A stretch of 64,000 nucleotides of DNA from Paenibacillus sp. 1_12 (lineage in GTDB: Bacteria; Bacillota; Bacilli; Paenibacillales; NBRC-103111): contig NZ_FOTE01000003.1 in assembly GCF_900114475.1 (NCBI RefSeq), positions 1 through 64,000 on the forward strand, written 5' to 3'. Shown here in pieces: positions 7,813-17,490 of the stretch. Position numbers and translations under genes: made by a program. The notes below the pieces were generated by a model. That model searched no databases and was not told where the DNA came from. It was given only the letters and a program-made list of their open reading frames with translations. Numbering within the stretch: position 1 is the first letter of the stretch; each line of letters begins with the position of its first letter.

Positions 7813-8392
7813 TATTTATCCCCCGTTTCTCAGCATCGGTCAGCCCAAGTGCCTGCTTAAGCGCTGTACGGCACCGATAGAGTCGGCTTTCAATCGCTTT
7901 CTTAGTGAGGCCGAACATCGCCGCCAGCTCGTCTAGGCTTTCGTAATAAAAATACCTGCGCCAAAACAAACTGCGGTCCGGCTCGCTCATCCTTCGAACA
8001 AAGGTGATTATCTCCCGAGTCGATTCTTGAGAAAGTGCATGCTGCTCGGTGGAACACTGACTTTGTATCGCTTCCACGTCTCGCAGCATTATTATTTCGT
8101 CACCGTGACGTAGAAGTTTACGTCGCAGGTCCAGTGCCTTGTACTTGGATAGCACGAGCAGCCAAGTCCGAAATGAGGCACGACTTTCCTCGTATTTTTC
8201 AATGTTGTGCCACGCCGCCAAAAAAACGTCGCTCACGCACTCTTCCGCATCCTCCGCGCTACCAGCACCGGATAGCACGCGTTTAACGAGCGTCTGAATG
8301 CTCGGACCAAAGGCATCGATTGCTTCCTCTAACGCCTGCTTGTCGCGACTTATGAATCGTTTTGCCCATGTGTGGTTCTCATTATTAAACAT
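7802..8392 (-). CDS. ECF-type RNA polymerase sigma factor
   Basis: The start at 8392 is chosen for its GGAGG eight bases upstream, giving 196 residues. Region 2 is seen at about residues 30-95 (SAEDAEECVSDVFLAAWHNI, then FRTWLLVLSKYKALDLRRK). Region 4 lies near the C terminus (LDELAAMFGLTKKAIESRLYRCRTALKQAL). No extra domain. Translationally coupled to the anti-sigma gene. Likely autoregulated, as is common, but I cannot identify its promoter with confidence. Confidence 0.9.
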   Translation of the reverse strand: MFNNENHTWAKRFISRDKQALEEAIDAFGPSIQTLVKRVLSGAGSAEDAEECVSDVFLAAWHNIEKYEESRASFRTWLLVLSKYKALDLRRKLLRHGDEIIMLRDVEAIQSQCSTEQHALSQESTREIITFVRRMSEPDRSLFWRRYFYYESLDELAAMFGLTKKAIESRLYRCRTALKQALGLTDAEKRGINNGR

Positions 8393-8832
8393 TATACGAA
8401 CCTCCGGCGTTGTTCTACTGATTACTACGTCGTGTTGTAAGTGGTTCACTCACGGGGAGCGGATAATTTTTCGAAATTTCTTTGTAACCTTTCAGCCGCT
8501 CTACAAAATAAGTGAAATATGGTTTTAACGCATAGCAGTAAGTCTTTACTAATATATTAGATAATTTATACTAAACTTAAAAGCTTTAGCTTGTTTTTCT
8601 ATTAAACAAAAAATAGAGAATATTAGATCATCTAATACGCAAAATCATACACTGGAGAACGAGAACAAAGAATTACGTGAAGATATGAAAAAGGCTTATG
8701 CGCAGATTTGCGAAAGATTGTAGTTGCACTCCCTTGAGCTTGCGGGTAGTTATGCGTAGTAAACATGATTTAAGGCTTTTATAAATATAACTCGCTTAAG
8801 CAAAAATATGGTAATATTGAGATAAATTTTAA
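8393..8832. other. Non-coding gap with a short coding remnant
   Basis: No intact gene is seen. A plus-strand frame ending at the TAG 8721-8723 reads TLENENKELREDMKKAYAQI, a coiled-coil stretch that looks like the tail of a lost protein. TGTAACCTTT at 8484-8493 resembles an ECF -35 box but faces away from the sigma gene, with no clear -10. Confidence 0.35.
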
Positions 8833-9034
8833 CTCTTTAAGATGAACCAAAGAAACACACAGCCCGAGTGGAGTAAGAGGACCCTTCTGGAGAAACGAAG
8901 TGTTCGCCTTTGCAGACGGATTCTTACCCCTATGGGGCTAAGAATCGAAAGAATCTGGCTGCACAGCGATTGGAAGAGGGGTCTGCTTTCGCAGCGACTC
9001 TTTGCTGGCATGATGTTTAGTGCATCTTATATAG
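8833..9034 (+). mobile_element. MITE copy 2
   Basis: About 90 percent alike to copy 1 over its length by eye, same orientation, with a degraded left terminus (CTCTTTAAGATGAAC). Its right end lies 35 bp before the start of the phosphotriesterase-like gene, so it occupies that gene's promoter region. Confidence 0.8.
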
Positions 9035-9068
9035 GAAGAAATCAGATTCAAGAAAAGAGGTGCTGTGG

Positions 9069-9986
9069 TTGCTGCAAACGGTTTCAGGTCTAATTACTGC
9101 GCAGGAAGCGGGACGAATTTTGGAACATGAGCATGTGCTCGTAGGGTTTGTGGAAGACGGGAAACTTGAGCCGGGGATGTATAATCGTGACGAGGTGGTC
9201 AAGTCCATCCTCCCGTTTCTGTTGAAGTTGGTGGAAGCCGGATGCGGCACCATGGTGGACTGTGCACCGGAGTACTTAGGCCGGGACCCTTACATCCTGC
9301 GGCGGTTATCGGAGCTTGCCGGAATCCATCTGATCACGAATACCGGATTTTACAAGAAGCCATATCTGCCTTCCTTCGTTTATGAGATTTCAGAACGAGA
9401 CCTAGCAAATATATGGACGCGGGAAGCGCGGGATGGCATAGGGGAGAGCGGTGTGTATCCGGGTTTTATCAAAATCGCTCTTAACGACGGGACGGCAATC
9501 GATGATACGCAGATGAAGATCCTACTTGCTGCTATGCGAACCTCTCTGGAAACCGGTCTGCCGATTCAGTGTCATACGATAGGCCCTAACGTCGCCTTGC
9601 ACGCTTACGAGGTCATGAAACGAGCGCATTTCGACCAGGATCGATTCATTTGGGTGCACGCGCAAACATTTAAAGACACTGAGGTTTACGTACGGCTGGC
9701 GGAGGCAGGCGGTTGGATTTCCGTCGACTCCATTCTGACGGGGACTTATGAGGAGCATGTGGATTTGTTGGGTCAGTTACTCGATTGTGGCGTGGGAGAC
9801 CGCCTTCTGTTGTCTCAGGATACCGGTTGGTACAATGTAGGACAGCACCATGGTGGTAACTTGCGTCCTTATCATCACTTGTTCACAGACTTCTTCCCTG
9901 CCGCAGCGGCTGGTGGTCTTGATCCGCATTGGTTGGAGCAATGCGTTACGAGCCATGCCTTTCAAGCTATGAGCAAACGAGCCTAA
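9069..9986 (+). CDS. Phosphotriesterase-family metal-dependent hydrolase
   Basis: TTG 9069, eight bases after AAAGAGG, gives a protein beginning LQTVSG, the usual start of this family. It is 305 residues. The binuclear metal site is complete: H20 and H22 in EHEHV, the carboxylated lysine K135 in GFIKIA, H169 in QCHT, H197 in HAQT and D251 in SQDT. Most members are lactonases or esterases; the substrate is not predictable here. MITE copy 2 ends just upstream and may supply or disrupt its promoter. The gene is convergent with the MFS exporter. Confidence 0.85.
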   Translation: MLQTVSGLITAQEAGRILEHEHVLVGFVEDGKLEPGMYNRDEVVKSILPFLLKLVEAGCGTMVDCAPEYLGRDPYILRRLSELAGIHLITNTGFYKKPYLPSFVYEISERDLANIWTREARDGIGESGVYPGFIKIALNDGTAIDDTQMKILLAAMRTSLETGLPIQCHTIGPNVALHAYEVMKRAHFDQDRFIWVHAQTFKDTEVYVRLAEAGGWISVDSILTGTYEEHVDLLGQLLDCGVGDRLLLSQDTGWYNVGQHHGGNLRPYHHLFTDFFPAAAAGGLDPHWLEQCVTSHAFQAMSKRA

Positions 9987-10114
9987 CACAAATAAAAGGT
10001 ATCTACCACTTGCGCATGTTAGAGCATCAATCGTTTCTATTATCCTTTCAGGCTGGGGGAACGGTTCTCTTTCCGTTAAACCACCACTAAGGAAAACTTG
10101 ATATCCATAGTAAA

Positions 10115-10154
10115 AACAAGCTCTTTGAATACCATCTCAAAGGGCTTGTTTTTT
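10115..10154. terminator. Bidirectional terminator between convergent genes
   Basis: Arms AACAAGCTCTTTGA (10115-10128) and TCAAAGGGCTTGTT (10137-10150) pair over 14 positions with one mismatch and end in a T run. It sits between the phosphotriesterase-like and MFS genes. Confidence 0.8.
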
Positions 10155-10155
10155 G

Positions 10156-11427
10156 TTAAGCGACATTCGGTGTGCGGCGGGTCAACGCCCAAAATAAAAG
10201 GGCCAAAGCACTGACGGCGGCACCAAACAGGCACACTCCATTCCAACCTGCGTATGAGTAGATATGGGTTGAAGCGACGGATCCGGTGGCACTGCCGATG
10301 GAATAAAATATCATGTAACCGGCAGTGAGGCGGCTTCGTGCCTCTGGTCGCACGTTAAAGATCAAACTCTGGTTCGTGACATGTACAGCCTGCACCGCCA
10401 GGTCAAGAAGGACAATGCCAATGATCAAAGCTGGCAGCGAGTGCTCGGTATAACTGATTGGCAACCAAGAGACCAACAATAGAGCCAGCGCAGTGCCGGT
10501 GGTCCGCTGTCCTAAACCTCGATCAGCGAGCCGCCCTGCCCGAGCTGCCGCTAACGCTCCAGCAACTCCAGCGAGACCAAACGCCCCAATAGCAGTATGC
10601 GAAAGAGACAGCGGAGGCGAGCTGAGAGGTAGTACCAATGAAGTCCATAATGTACTAAACGCAGTAAAAATCAACAGAGCTAGTACGGCGCGGATACGTA
10701 GGATTCTTTCTTGCGCAAATAAAGCGAGCACCGAACCAAGCAACTGAGGATAAGATAATGATGTTCTATCCTGTTCGTTATGTGGCAGTTCTCGGAACAA
10801 TGCGCTAGCCATGATGAGCATTAACGCTGCAGAGACGAGATAGACCGAACGCCAACCAGCAAGATCGGTTAAGACACCAGCGACTGTTCTTGCAAGTAGA
10901 ATGCCGATTACCACTCCGCTTGTGACCAAGCCGACTATACGTCCGCGTTCAGCTGGGGCAGCCAATGTAGATGCGAATGCTACGAGCACCTGCGTCACTA
11001 CGGCAAGTAGTCCGACCATAGCTAAGCCCGCGAACAGCACAGTGATGGTGGGAGCGATGCCAACCACAATCAGAGCCACTACGGACAATAGCATCTGACC
11101 GACGATAAGCCAACGTCGATTCATCAGATCTCCGAGCGGTACCAGTAGAAATAGTCCTAACGCATAACAAATCTGAGTAATGGTAATGACAATCCCAACG
11201 GATGAATGGGTGATACCGAACTCACTCGCCAGAGCGTCGAGCAGCGGCTGCGCATAATAAATATTGGCGACAGCCAGCCCGCATGCAATTGCAAACAATA
11301 GTGGCATGTAGCGTGACATAGAAGATTTGGGTATAGATTCCAATGGGAGGAATGCTTCTTTTACCGTTTTCACGTCTGCTTCGCAATCATCGACAATGAC
11401 TGCCGTGTTCCCTTTAAGTTTTTTCAT
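10156..11427 (-). CDS. MFS transporter (drug-exporter-like)
   Basis: The start at 11427 is used because GGGGGTG lies six to seven bases before it. The product is 423 residues with a polar N-terminal tail of about 35 residues and then about twelve hydrophobic helices. The motif GDLMNRRWLIVGQ after helix 2 is the MFS motif A. The sequence resembles exporters of the YgaY/YnfM type. Divergent TetR gene and matching palindromes in both promoters suggest an efflux pump induced when the repressor binds ligand. Confidence 0.8.
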   Translation of the reverse strand: MKKLKGNTAVIVDDCEADVKTVKEAFLPLESIPKSSMSRYMPLLFAIACGLAVANIYYAQPLLDALASEFGITHSSVGIVITITQICYALGLFLLVPLGDLMNRRWLIVGQMLLSVVALIVVGIAPTITVLFAGLAMVGLLAVVTQVLVAFASTLAAPAERGRIVGLVTSGVVIGILLARTVAGVLTDLAGWRSVYLVSAALMLIMASALFRELPHNEQDRTSLSYPQLLGSVLALFAQERILRIRAVLALLIFTAFSTLWTSLVLPLSSPPLSLSHTAIGAFGLAGVAGALAAARAGRLADRGLGQRTTGTALALLLVSWLPISYTEHSLPALIIGIVLLDLAVQAVHVTNQSLIFNVRPEARSRLTAGYMIFYSIGSATGSVASTHIYSYAGWNGVCLFGAAVSALALLFWALTRRTPNVA

Positions 11428-11479
11428 TTTGGACACCCCCATATTCCTTTATATTAGATTCTTACCAAACAGCATATTG

Positions 11480-11491
11480 TACTGAACGGTA
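11480..11491. promoter_or_regulatory. Candidate TetR operator, MFS side
   Basis: TACTGAACGGTA is an imperfect palindrome within a longer block (CATATTGTACTGAACGGTAT) that recurs at 11665-11684 next to the TetR gene. Confidence 0.6.
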
Positions 11492-11634
11492 TGAAATGAT
11501 TTTAGATTAATTTAACTCGTTCAAACGTTAGTTGTCAAGATACGATAAATAAAAGATGTTCGTCGAGGTATAAGGGATGTGTACCATCAACTTTCCAGGA
11601 GAGGGGTCTTTGGTTTATAAAAAATATTCGATAA

Positions 11635-11663
11635 TTGACAACAACTCCTCCAAATCATAAAAT
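11635..11663 (+). promoter_or_regulatory. SigA-type promoter of the TetR-LtrA operon
   Basis: TTGACA (11635-11640), a 17-bp spacer, then TAAAAT (11658-11663). The predicted transcription start falls inside the operator copy at 11671-11682. Confidence 0.65.
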
Positions 11664-11670
11664 CATATTA

Positions 11671-11682
11671 TACTGATCGATA
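11671..11682. promoter_or_regulatory. Candidate TetR operator, TetR side
   Basis: TACTGATCGATA shares its flanks (CATATT before, TGAAA after) with the copy at 11480, differing in three core positions. It overlaps the expected transcription start, which would give autorepression. Confidence 0.6.
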
Positions 11683-11699
11683 TGAAAAGAGGGGTAGTT

Positions 11700-12311
11700 A
11701 TGGTTCGACTTCGGGAATTTGATGAGGAAAAGGCATTAGACGCAGCTATGCAATTATTTTGGGAGAAGGGATACGAAGCTACCTCTTTAAGTAATTTAAC
11801 ATCCAAAATGGGCATTCAGAGGCCAAGTATATACTCAGCCTTTGGAGATAAAAAACAACTGTTCGAAGCCGCACTGCGTAAATATACGGCATCCCACGCT
11901 TCCTATGTTCGAGCAAAGCTTCAAAACCATTCGTCTGTGAGAGAAGCGTTTCGTTCCTATTTTGAAGGTTTGGTGGAAGAGGAATATGAAGGAGGACCCA
12001 ACCGGGGATGTTTTTGCATCAATACGATGGTAGAAGTTGCACCTCATGATGAGAAATTCGAAATCCTTACAAGGGAACATCAGATGTATCTTTCAGTAGT
12101 ATTTCAAGAAACAATTGAACGAGGGATACAATCAGGTGAGCTTAAAAACAGTATAAGTGCAAAAGTTTTAGCACAGACATTAGTCGTGTCGTTAATCGGT
12201 CTTACCGTGGTGATGAAATCACGTCCTGAACGATCTTTTGTTGACAACTCTGTTTCGGTCATACTTTCATTGTTTAATACATCCAAACCAAGGGAGCAAA
12301 ACGATGAATAA
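11700..12311 (+). CDS. TetR/AcrR-family repressor
   Basis: ATG 11700 follows AAGAGGGG; an in-frame ATG at 11682 lies within the operator. The N-terminal helix-turn-helix is clear (ALDAAMQLFWEKGYEATSLS, then MGIQRPSIYSAFGDKKQLF), followed by an all-helical ligand domain with GCFCINTMVEVAPHD around residue 100. 203 residues. It overlaps the LtrA gene by 8 bp and is divergent from the MFS gene; it probably represses both. Confidence 0.85.
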   Translation: MVRLREFDEEKALDAAMQLFWEKGYEATSLSNLTSKMGIQRPSIYSAFGDKKQLFEAALRKYTASHASYVRAKLQNHSSVREAFRSYFEGLVEEEYEGGPNRGCFCINTMVEVAPHDEKFEILTREHQMYLSVVFQETIERGIQSGELKNSISAKVLAQTLVVSLIGLTVVMKSRPERSFVDNSVSVILSLFNTSKPREQNDE

Positions 12312-13428
12312 ACACACATCGGGACTTCAACACAACCCTGCATTTGCTGAAAAGAAAGTTACCTGGCTGGAACTATTTTATGATCTGCTTTTTGTAGCTG
12401 CAGTTTCGAAAGCGAGTCATGTCTTGTTACATGTCGAATTGGGTTCAATTCCAATTGAATACTTATCCAAATTCATCCTTATCTTTGTTCCGATCTGGTG
12501 GGCATGGGTTGGGCAATCTCTCTTTGTAAATCGATTTGGACAAGACACTTTATCACATCGAATATTTTTGATTGTACAATTATTTTTTGTATTAATAATG
12601 ACGGCCAGTCTATCGGTTAATTTTGATCAATATTATGTTCCATTCTTAATAGGCTATGTTGGTTTAAGAGCTATGACCGCCATTCAATATCTTTCGGTAC
12701 ATAAAGAAGAAGCTGATAGAAAGATAACTGCCCGTTATTTGGGGAGTCGTTTTTGGATTGGATTGGTGATATCTGCTTTATCACTTTTCTTTGACTCTTG
12801 GATTCGATATGCAGTTTTGTATGCGGGAATTGCTGTAGACATAGTGCTCCCATTAATCGGTCGGAAATACTTGATGAAAAGCCCTATAAATACTCATCAT
12901 TTATTAGAACGCTTCTCGCTGTTTACACTCATTCTTCTTGGAGAATCAGTCGTCAGTATACTTGCAGTATTGCAGTCCAGCTACTGGACGTGGCAATCTA
13001 TTTTATTTGCCTCAATAACTTTTTTATTAATTATTGCTATGTGGTGGCAATATTTTGATAATGTTGAAAAGAAAGTGGATAAGACCATAGAGACCGCTGG
13101 GCAAACAATCATTTATGGCCATTTATTCATTTATTTATCCTTGTGTATGATTGCAGCCTCGATTCAATTGCTATTTTTAGAACAATTAAATTATATATTC
13201 ATGTTAAGCTTTATATTTGGATCTATACTGCTCTACTTCTTCTCAACTACATTGGTTTTCCATAAATATAGACACTTACATCAACGATTGGGGATATTTC
13301 ATTTAGCGTTATTATTAGGTATATTAGGAATTTTTCTCACAATAGATTTGTTTTTCCTTGTACCCAATTATTTGATCATTGGAGAAATGATGTTGTTTTT
13401 TGTTGTATACGCTAAAATAACGACTTGA
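12304..13428 (+). CDS. ltrA: Low-temperature-requirement A (LtrA) family membrane protein
   Basis: ATG 12304 follows GGGAGC and overlaps the end of the TetR gene, so the two are translationally coupled. The 374-residue protein opens with the LtrA signature VTWLELFYDLLFVAAV and has about ten hydrophobic helices. LLERFSLFTLILLGESVVSIL in the middle is also typical. LtrA was named from a Listeria cold-sensitive mutant; the biochemical function is unknown. Control by the same TetR as the MFS pump is inferred from the layout. Confidence 0.8.
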   Translation: MNKHTSGLQHNPAFAEKKVTWLELFYDLLFVAAVSKASHVLLHVELGSIPIEYLSKFILIFVPIWWAWVGQSLFVNRFGQDTLSHRIFLIVQLFFVLIMTASLSVNFDQYYVPFLIGYVGLRAMTAIQYLSVHKEEADRKITARYLGSRFWIGLVISALSLFFDSWIRYAVLYAGIAVDIVLPLIGRKYLMKSPINTHHLLERFSLFTLILLGESVVSILAVLQSSYWTWQSILFASITFLLIIAMWWQYFDNVEKKVDKTIETAGQTIIYGHLFIYLSLCMIAASIQLLFLEQLNYIFMLSFIFGSILLYFFSTTLVFHKYRHLHQRLGIFHLALLLGILGIFLTIDLFFLVPNYLIIGEMMLFFVVYAKITT

Positions 13429-13490
13429 GCTGGGGGCTGAATATTTGACACAATGGAACGTACCCACATAACTCGATATTAACCTAGAGG

Positions 13491-13516
13491 CAGCCGGGTA
13501 TTGTGGCTGTTTTTTT
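13491..13516 (+). terminator. Terminator of the TetR-LtrA operon
   Basis: Stem CAGCC/GGCTG with a 9-nt loop followed by seven T. Confidence 0.65.
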
Positions 13517-13718
13517 CATTAAAACTCTGGGCAGATTAGGGTAAACGGACGATCAACAAAATGAAGATTCGGCGTAATTGGCAAGTGGAATGTCGCCTTC
13601 TGCTAGTTACAGCACGACATTGGGGAGGTACTATAAGTGTAGTCCCATCAGTAAAAGCAGAACACCCAATCACAATCAATCTAATGAAAATGTAAGTAGC
13701 TAAAGGAGGCCCATATGT

Positions 13719-14732
13719 ATGAAGTCTCATACCTCTGACCGTATTAAAATCTCGTCAGGATTTTGGGCAGGATTACGTCAAATAGGGATTGCCCCCCACG
13801 AGGTAGCTCGCAAAGCGCAACTGCCGCTCACCATTATTACTGAACCAGTGGTCACCAACGCCCAATACTTCGCGATCTGGCAGGCTTATTCCGATCTCAT
13901 TGGTGACACTGCCCAAGGAATCATCAAGCTTGCGACCATCTTTGAAACAGCGAAGTACCCACCTACCGTCTTAGCGACTTACCATGCTCGTGACTACAGG
14001 GATGCTCTAAACCGAATGGCTCGGTACAAACAACTGTGTCCCCCCGAAAGCTTAAGTATCACCGAGGAAGGCGAGAACTGTACAATTGAACTGGAATGGC
14101 TGTATACCGAGCAACCCGGTCCGCCGATGCTGGTTGGTATCACACTGGCATGTCTTCTGGAGCTTGGGCGCCGGGGCACAGGTCAACCTTTAACGGCGCG
14201 GTTCGTTGAATTTACGGACTCAATGGGCGATATACAGACCCTTGAAGCATACTTCGGCTGCCGTATCCAGGTTGGTGCCAAATGTAACCGGTTGACGCTG
14301 CATCGAAGAGATCTGGACCGGCCCTTTATCTCGTACAACGAAGAGCTGCTGGAGATCCTGACTCCCGTTCTGGACCGATCGTTGGATGAACAGCAGCGCA
14401 GCTGCTCAATTACGGAGAAGGTGAAATGGATCATGAAACGTAGCCTCACAGGAGGTCGTCCCGACATTCAGGCTGTCGCGAAGGAGTTGGGTATGAGTGA
14501 TCGTACCTTGCAGCGCCGGCTAACTGACGAAAATACGAGCTTCAAGCATCTATTGACACAAGCTAGACATGAGCAGGCACGAGAGTACTTGGCAGACCCC
14601 TCGCTCGATATTAAAGAAGTGGCTTTCTTGATAGGATATGAAGACCAGAACTCGTTCTACCGCGCCTTCCGTCTTTGGGAAGGTGATACTCCTTCAAATT
14701 GGCGTACTGAACATTTAGGTAAAGAGAGCTAG
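13719..14732 (+). CDS. AraC-family regulator with arabinose-binding-like N domain
   Basis: TAAAGGAGG lies nine bases before ATG 13719. The 337-residue protein has the long N-terminal domain of the OruR/ArgR-type AraC group (residues about 20-200, with DYRDALNRMARYKQLCPPES). Two C-terminal helix-turn-helix units follow (PDIQAVAKELGMSDRTLQRRL and IKEVAFLIGYEDQNSFYRAF). This architecture is commoner in Proteobacteria than in Firmicutes, which suggests transfer. No obvious target gene is adjacent; the SDR gene at 15013 is the nearest downstream. Confidence 0.8.
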   Translation: MKSHTSDRIKISSGFWAGLRQIGIAPHEVARKAQLPLTIITEPVVTNAQYFAIWQAYSDLIGDTAQGIIKLATIFETAKYPPTVLATYHARDYRDALNRMARYKQLCPPESLSITEEGENCTIELEWLYTEQPGPPMLVGITLACLLELGRRGTGQPLTARFVEFTDSMGDIQTLEAYFGCRIQVGAKCNRLTLHRRDLDRPFISYNEELLEILTPVLDRSLDEQQRSCSITEKVKWIMKRSLTGGRPDIQAVAKELGMSDRTLQRRLTDENTSFKHLLTQARHEQAREYLADPSLDIKEVAFLIGYEDQNSFYRAFRLWEGDTPSNWRTEHLGKES

Positions 14733-15012
14733 TATGTACTGAGTTTTATCATATGGCGTGTTAAACAAGAACTTTGGCGCAATATGCTAGTTACTTAACC
14801 ATCCAGACAAGGTAATATAATCACTATCCGGAGCACAAGACTGATGTGAAAATGACTACTAATCAGCTTTCCGTGAATAACAAACGAATGAAAGGGGGGA
14901 GTTTAAAGAGAAGCTGATCCTGAAATCGTTTTGAAGAAAATTGAAATCATTAAGATGTTAAAGATGACAAATTGACTTTGTCTTGAAAGTAATTTAGAAG
15001 GAGAAATGTATT

Positions 15013-15807
15013 ATGGATATGGGATTAAACAATAAAACAGCTTTAGTTACAGGATCAACGAAAGGTATAGGTAAGGCGATTGCTATTGAACTTGCTAAAG
15101 AAGGTGTTAATGTATTAATTAATGGGCGGAATTATGAAGAAGTAGAACGAATTGTAAATGAAATGAAGTCAGATTTCCCGGCTACCTCTCCTCAAAATGC
15201 TACAGCCGATATTGTGGATATTGGGCAAAGAGAAGCTTTATTTGAAAAATACCCGAATATTGATATTTTAGTTAACAATATGGGTATATATGAGATTATG
15301 CGATATGAGGACGTTGACGATGACATATGGGAAAAGTACTTCCGTACAAATGTTCTTGCTGCAAATGGATTATCTAAATTTTATTTACCTAAAATGTTGA
15401 AAAATGATTTTGGCCGTATTATCTTTATTGCAAGTGAAGAAGCAATTATGCCTTCAGGACAAATGCCTCAGTATTGTATGACAAAATCAATGCTATTATC
15501 ATTATCAAAAAGCTTATCTAAATTAACCATAGGAACAGAAGTTACAGTCAATACAATCATGCCAGGACCAACACTCTCTGAAAATGTGTATCAAATAATT
15601 GATGGTATTTATCCTAATGAAGATATGACTTTTTCAGAAAAAGAGAAAGAATTTATGACTACAAACCTACCTCAATCCGAAATACAGCGATTTATCAAGC
15701 CAAGTGAAATAGGTAGATTAACTACATTTGTATGTAGTCCTTATGCATCCGCATTTAAAGGTTCTCCAATCCGTATGGATGGGGGAATGGTACCTACTAT
15801 TTATTAA
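15013..15807 (+). CDS. Short-chain dehydrogenase/reductase
   Basis: AGAAGGAGA precedes ATG 15013. The 264-residue protein has the Rossmann motif TGSTKGIG (about residues 13-20), NNMG in place of NNAG, IASEEA with the catalytic serine, and YCMTK supplying the catalytic Tyr and Lys. The C terminus (FKGSPIRMDGGMVP) is the usual SDR ending. An NAD(P)-dependent oxidoreductase of unknown substrate. It stands alone, 280 bp after the AraC gene; the gap shows no other gene. Confidence 0.85.
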   Translation: MDMGLNNKTALVTGSTKGIGKAIAIELAKEGVNVLINGRNYEEVERIVNEMKSDFPATSPQNATADIVDIGQREALFEKYPNIDILVNNMGIYEIMRYEDVDDDIWEKYFRTNVLAANGLSKFYLPKMLKNDFGRIIFIASEEAIMPSGQMPQYCMTKSMLLSLSKSLSKLTIGTEVTVNTIMPGPTLSENVYQIIDGIYPNEDMTFSEKEKEFMTTNLPQSEIQRFIKPSEIGRLTTFVCSPYASAFKGSPIRMDGGMVPTIY

Positions 15808-15820
15808 ATATATTTTGAGT

Positions 15821-15865
15821 GCGAGGCTGCCGTGTAACAACGACGTCCTCGCTCTTCAACTTTTT
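15821..15865 (+). terminator. Possible terminator after the SDR gene
   Basis: GCGAGG (15821-15826) pairs with CCTCGC (15847-15852), extended by imperfect pairs on the outside, and followed by CTTTTTA. Weak T run. Confidence 0.4.
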
Positions 15866-15915
15866 ACGCCTAATTTAGTGAAGCAGGCATGAGCACTGAA
15901 AGGAGAGTCATTACC

Positions 15916-17358
15916 TTGGAAATTGGGAACCTCGTAACGCTCGTAGTTTCGATTATTACGCTGAGTAATATCATTTTAGCAGGTGTCGTAGTGTTCTTTG
16001 AAAGAAGAGATATTGGATCGACTTGGGCTTGGCTAATGGTATTGTTTTTTATTCCGCTCCTTGGTTTCTTCGTTTACATATTTTTTGGTCGGCAATTAAA
16101 ACAAGATAATTTTTATCATCTTACTTTCGAGGAACGTGCTTACCTCCAATCTACGGTTGACGAACAGATGATGAGTACTGAACAGCAATGGCATGTCATA
16201 ACCAAATATTCAGATTTGCTGAAAATGAATCTAAGATCATCTAACGCACTCGTTTCGACAGACAATGATATTGTTATTTTTATAGATGGAAAAGTAAAGT
16301 TCGACTCCTTGTTTCAGGATATTCGGAATGCGAAAAAAGAAATTAACGTTCAATATTACATTTTTCAGCCGGATGCATTAGGAGGGCAATTCAGGGATGA
16401 GTTAATTAAAAAAGCGAAGGAAGGCGTAATAGTTCGGGTTCTTTATGATGACATCGGATCGAGACGAATTACGCGTTCATTTTTTAACGAACTCCTATCA
16501 TATGGGGGAGAAGTAGAAGCATTTTATCCTTCCTTCTTTAGATTGGTTAATTTCCGCATCAATAATAGAAATCACAGGAAACTTTGCATTATTGACGGGG
16601 AGATTTCTTATATCGGAGGTTTTAATGTAGGAGATGAATATTTAGGATTGGATAAAAAAATGGGCTACTGGCGAGATACGCATTTACGAATCACGGGAGG
16701 AGCCGTCGATCAAATTCAATCCCGGTTTATTTTAGATTGGAATAAGGCCGCAAATCGAAAAAACATGAACCCAGATAAGTTTTTCTTCCGATCAGAAAAG
16801 CACAATGGAAATAGCGCTGTACAGATTATTACAAGCGGACCTAATTCGCGAACGGAACACCTTAAAAATATGTATCTGAGATTAATGATGACAGCCCAAA
16901 AAAGCATCTATATACAAACTCCTTATTTCATCCCGGATTCCAGTTTTATGGATGCATGCAAGATGGCTCTCTTATCTGGCGTGGATGTTCGGATCATGAT
17001 TCCGAACAAGCCGGACCACCTGTTTGTTTATTCGGCTACCTTGGCCCATGTCGGTGAATTACTGCCTTATGGTGTCAAAATCCTGCAATATGAGAAAGGC
17101 TTTATGCATGCGAAGACGATTGTAGTCGATCAAGAGGTGGCGTCTGTAGGAACAGCGAATATCGACACGCGCAGTTTTCGCTTAAACTTCGAAGTGAATG
17201 CGCTCGTGTATGACGAGAATGTCGCGAAACAGCTTCATGATTTGTTTTTGCAAGACAGTGAGGTGTGTTCGGAACTGACGATCGAACGGTATGAATCACG
17301 CAAAAATATGTCCAAGCTTAAAGAAGCTGTGGCTAGACTGCTATCCCCTATTCTTTGA
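15916..17358 (+). CDS. cls: Cardiolipin synthase
   Basis: Membrane phospholipid enzyme joining two phosphatidylglycerols. Two N-terminal helices (LVTLVVSIITLSNIILAGVV and AWLMVLFFIPLLGFFVYIFF) precede two phospholipase-D motifs: HRKLCIIDG at about residue 220 and HAKTIVVDQ at about residue 398. The C terminus ends with SRLLSPIL-like residues (ARLLSPIL), as in Bacillus Cls. TTG 15916 is preferred because AAAGGAGAG lies 11 bases upstream; ATG 15889 is in frame and adds nine residues. 481 residues from the TTG. Confidence 0.9.
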   Translation: MEIGNLVTLVVSIITLSNIILAGVVVFFERRDIGSTWAWLMVLFFIPLLGFFVYIFFGRQLKQDNFYHLTFEERAYLQSTVDEQMMSTEQQWHVITKYSDLLKMNLRSSNALVSTDNDIVIFIDGKVKFDSLFQDIRNAKKEINVQYYIFQPDALGGQFRDELIKKAKEGVIVRVLYDDIGSRRITRSFFNELLSYGGEVEAFYPSFFRLVNFRINNRNHRKLCIIDGEISYIGGFNVGDEYLGLDKKMGYWRDTHLRITGGAVDQIQSRFILDWNKAANRKNMNPDKFFFRSEKHNGNSAVQIITSGPNSRTEHLKNMYLRLMMTAQKSIYIQTPYFIPDSSFMDACKMALLSGVDVRIMIPNKPDHLFVYSATLAHVGELLPYGVKILQYEKGFMHAKTIVVDQEVASVGTANIDTRSFRLNFEVNALVYDENVAKQLHDLFLQDSEVCSELTIERYESRKNMSKLKEAVARLLSPIL

Positions 17359-17490
17359 GTGTTGGATCTGCCGGCATGAGACGACTTGCACAGCAGCCGC
17401 AGTCTAAGGGATATAACGGCAGAGCAAACACGAACTAAACAATCTATTCTGACGAGTTGCTGGTCATCCCGTCTTCCTAAAAAATGCGTC

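Noticed and set aside
8461-8520. ECF-like -35 box (TGTAACCTTT) near the sigma gene
   Set aside because: It faces away from the sigma gene and lacks a matching -10 box at the right distance.
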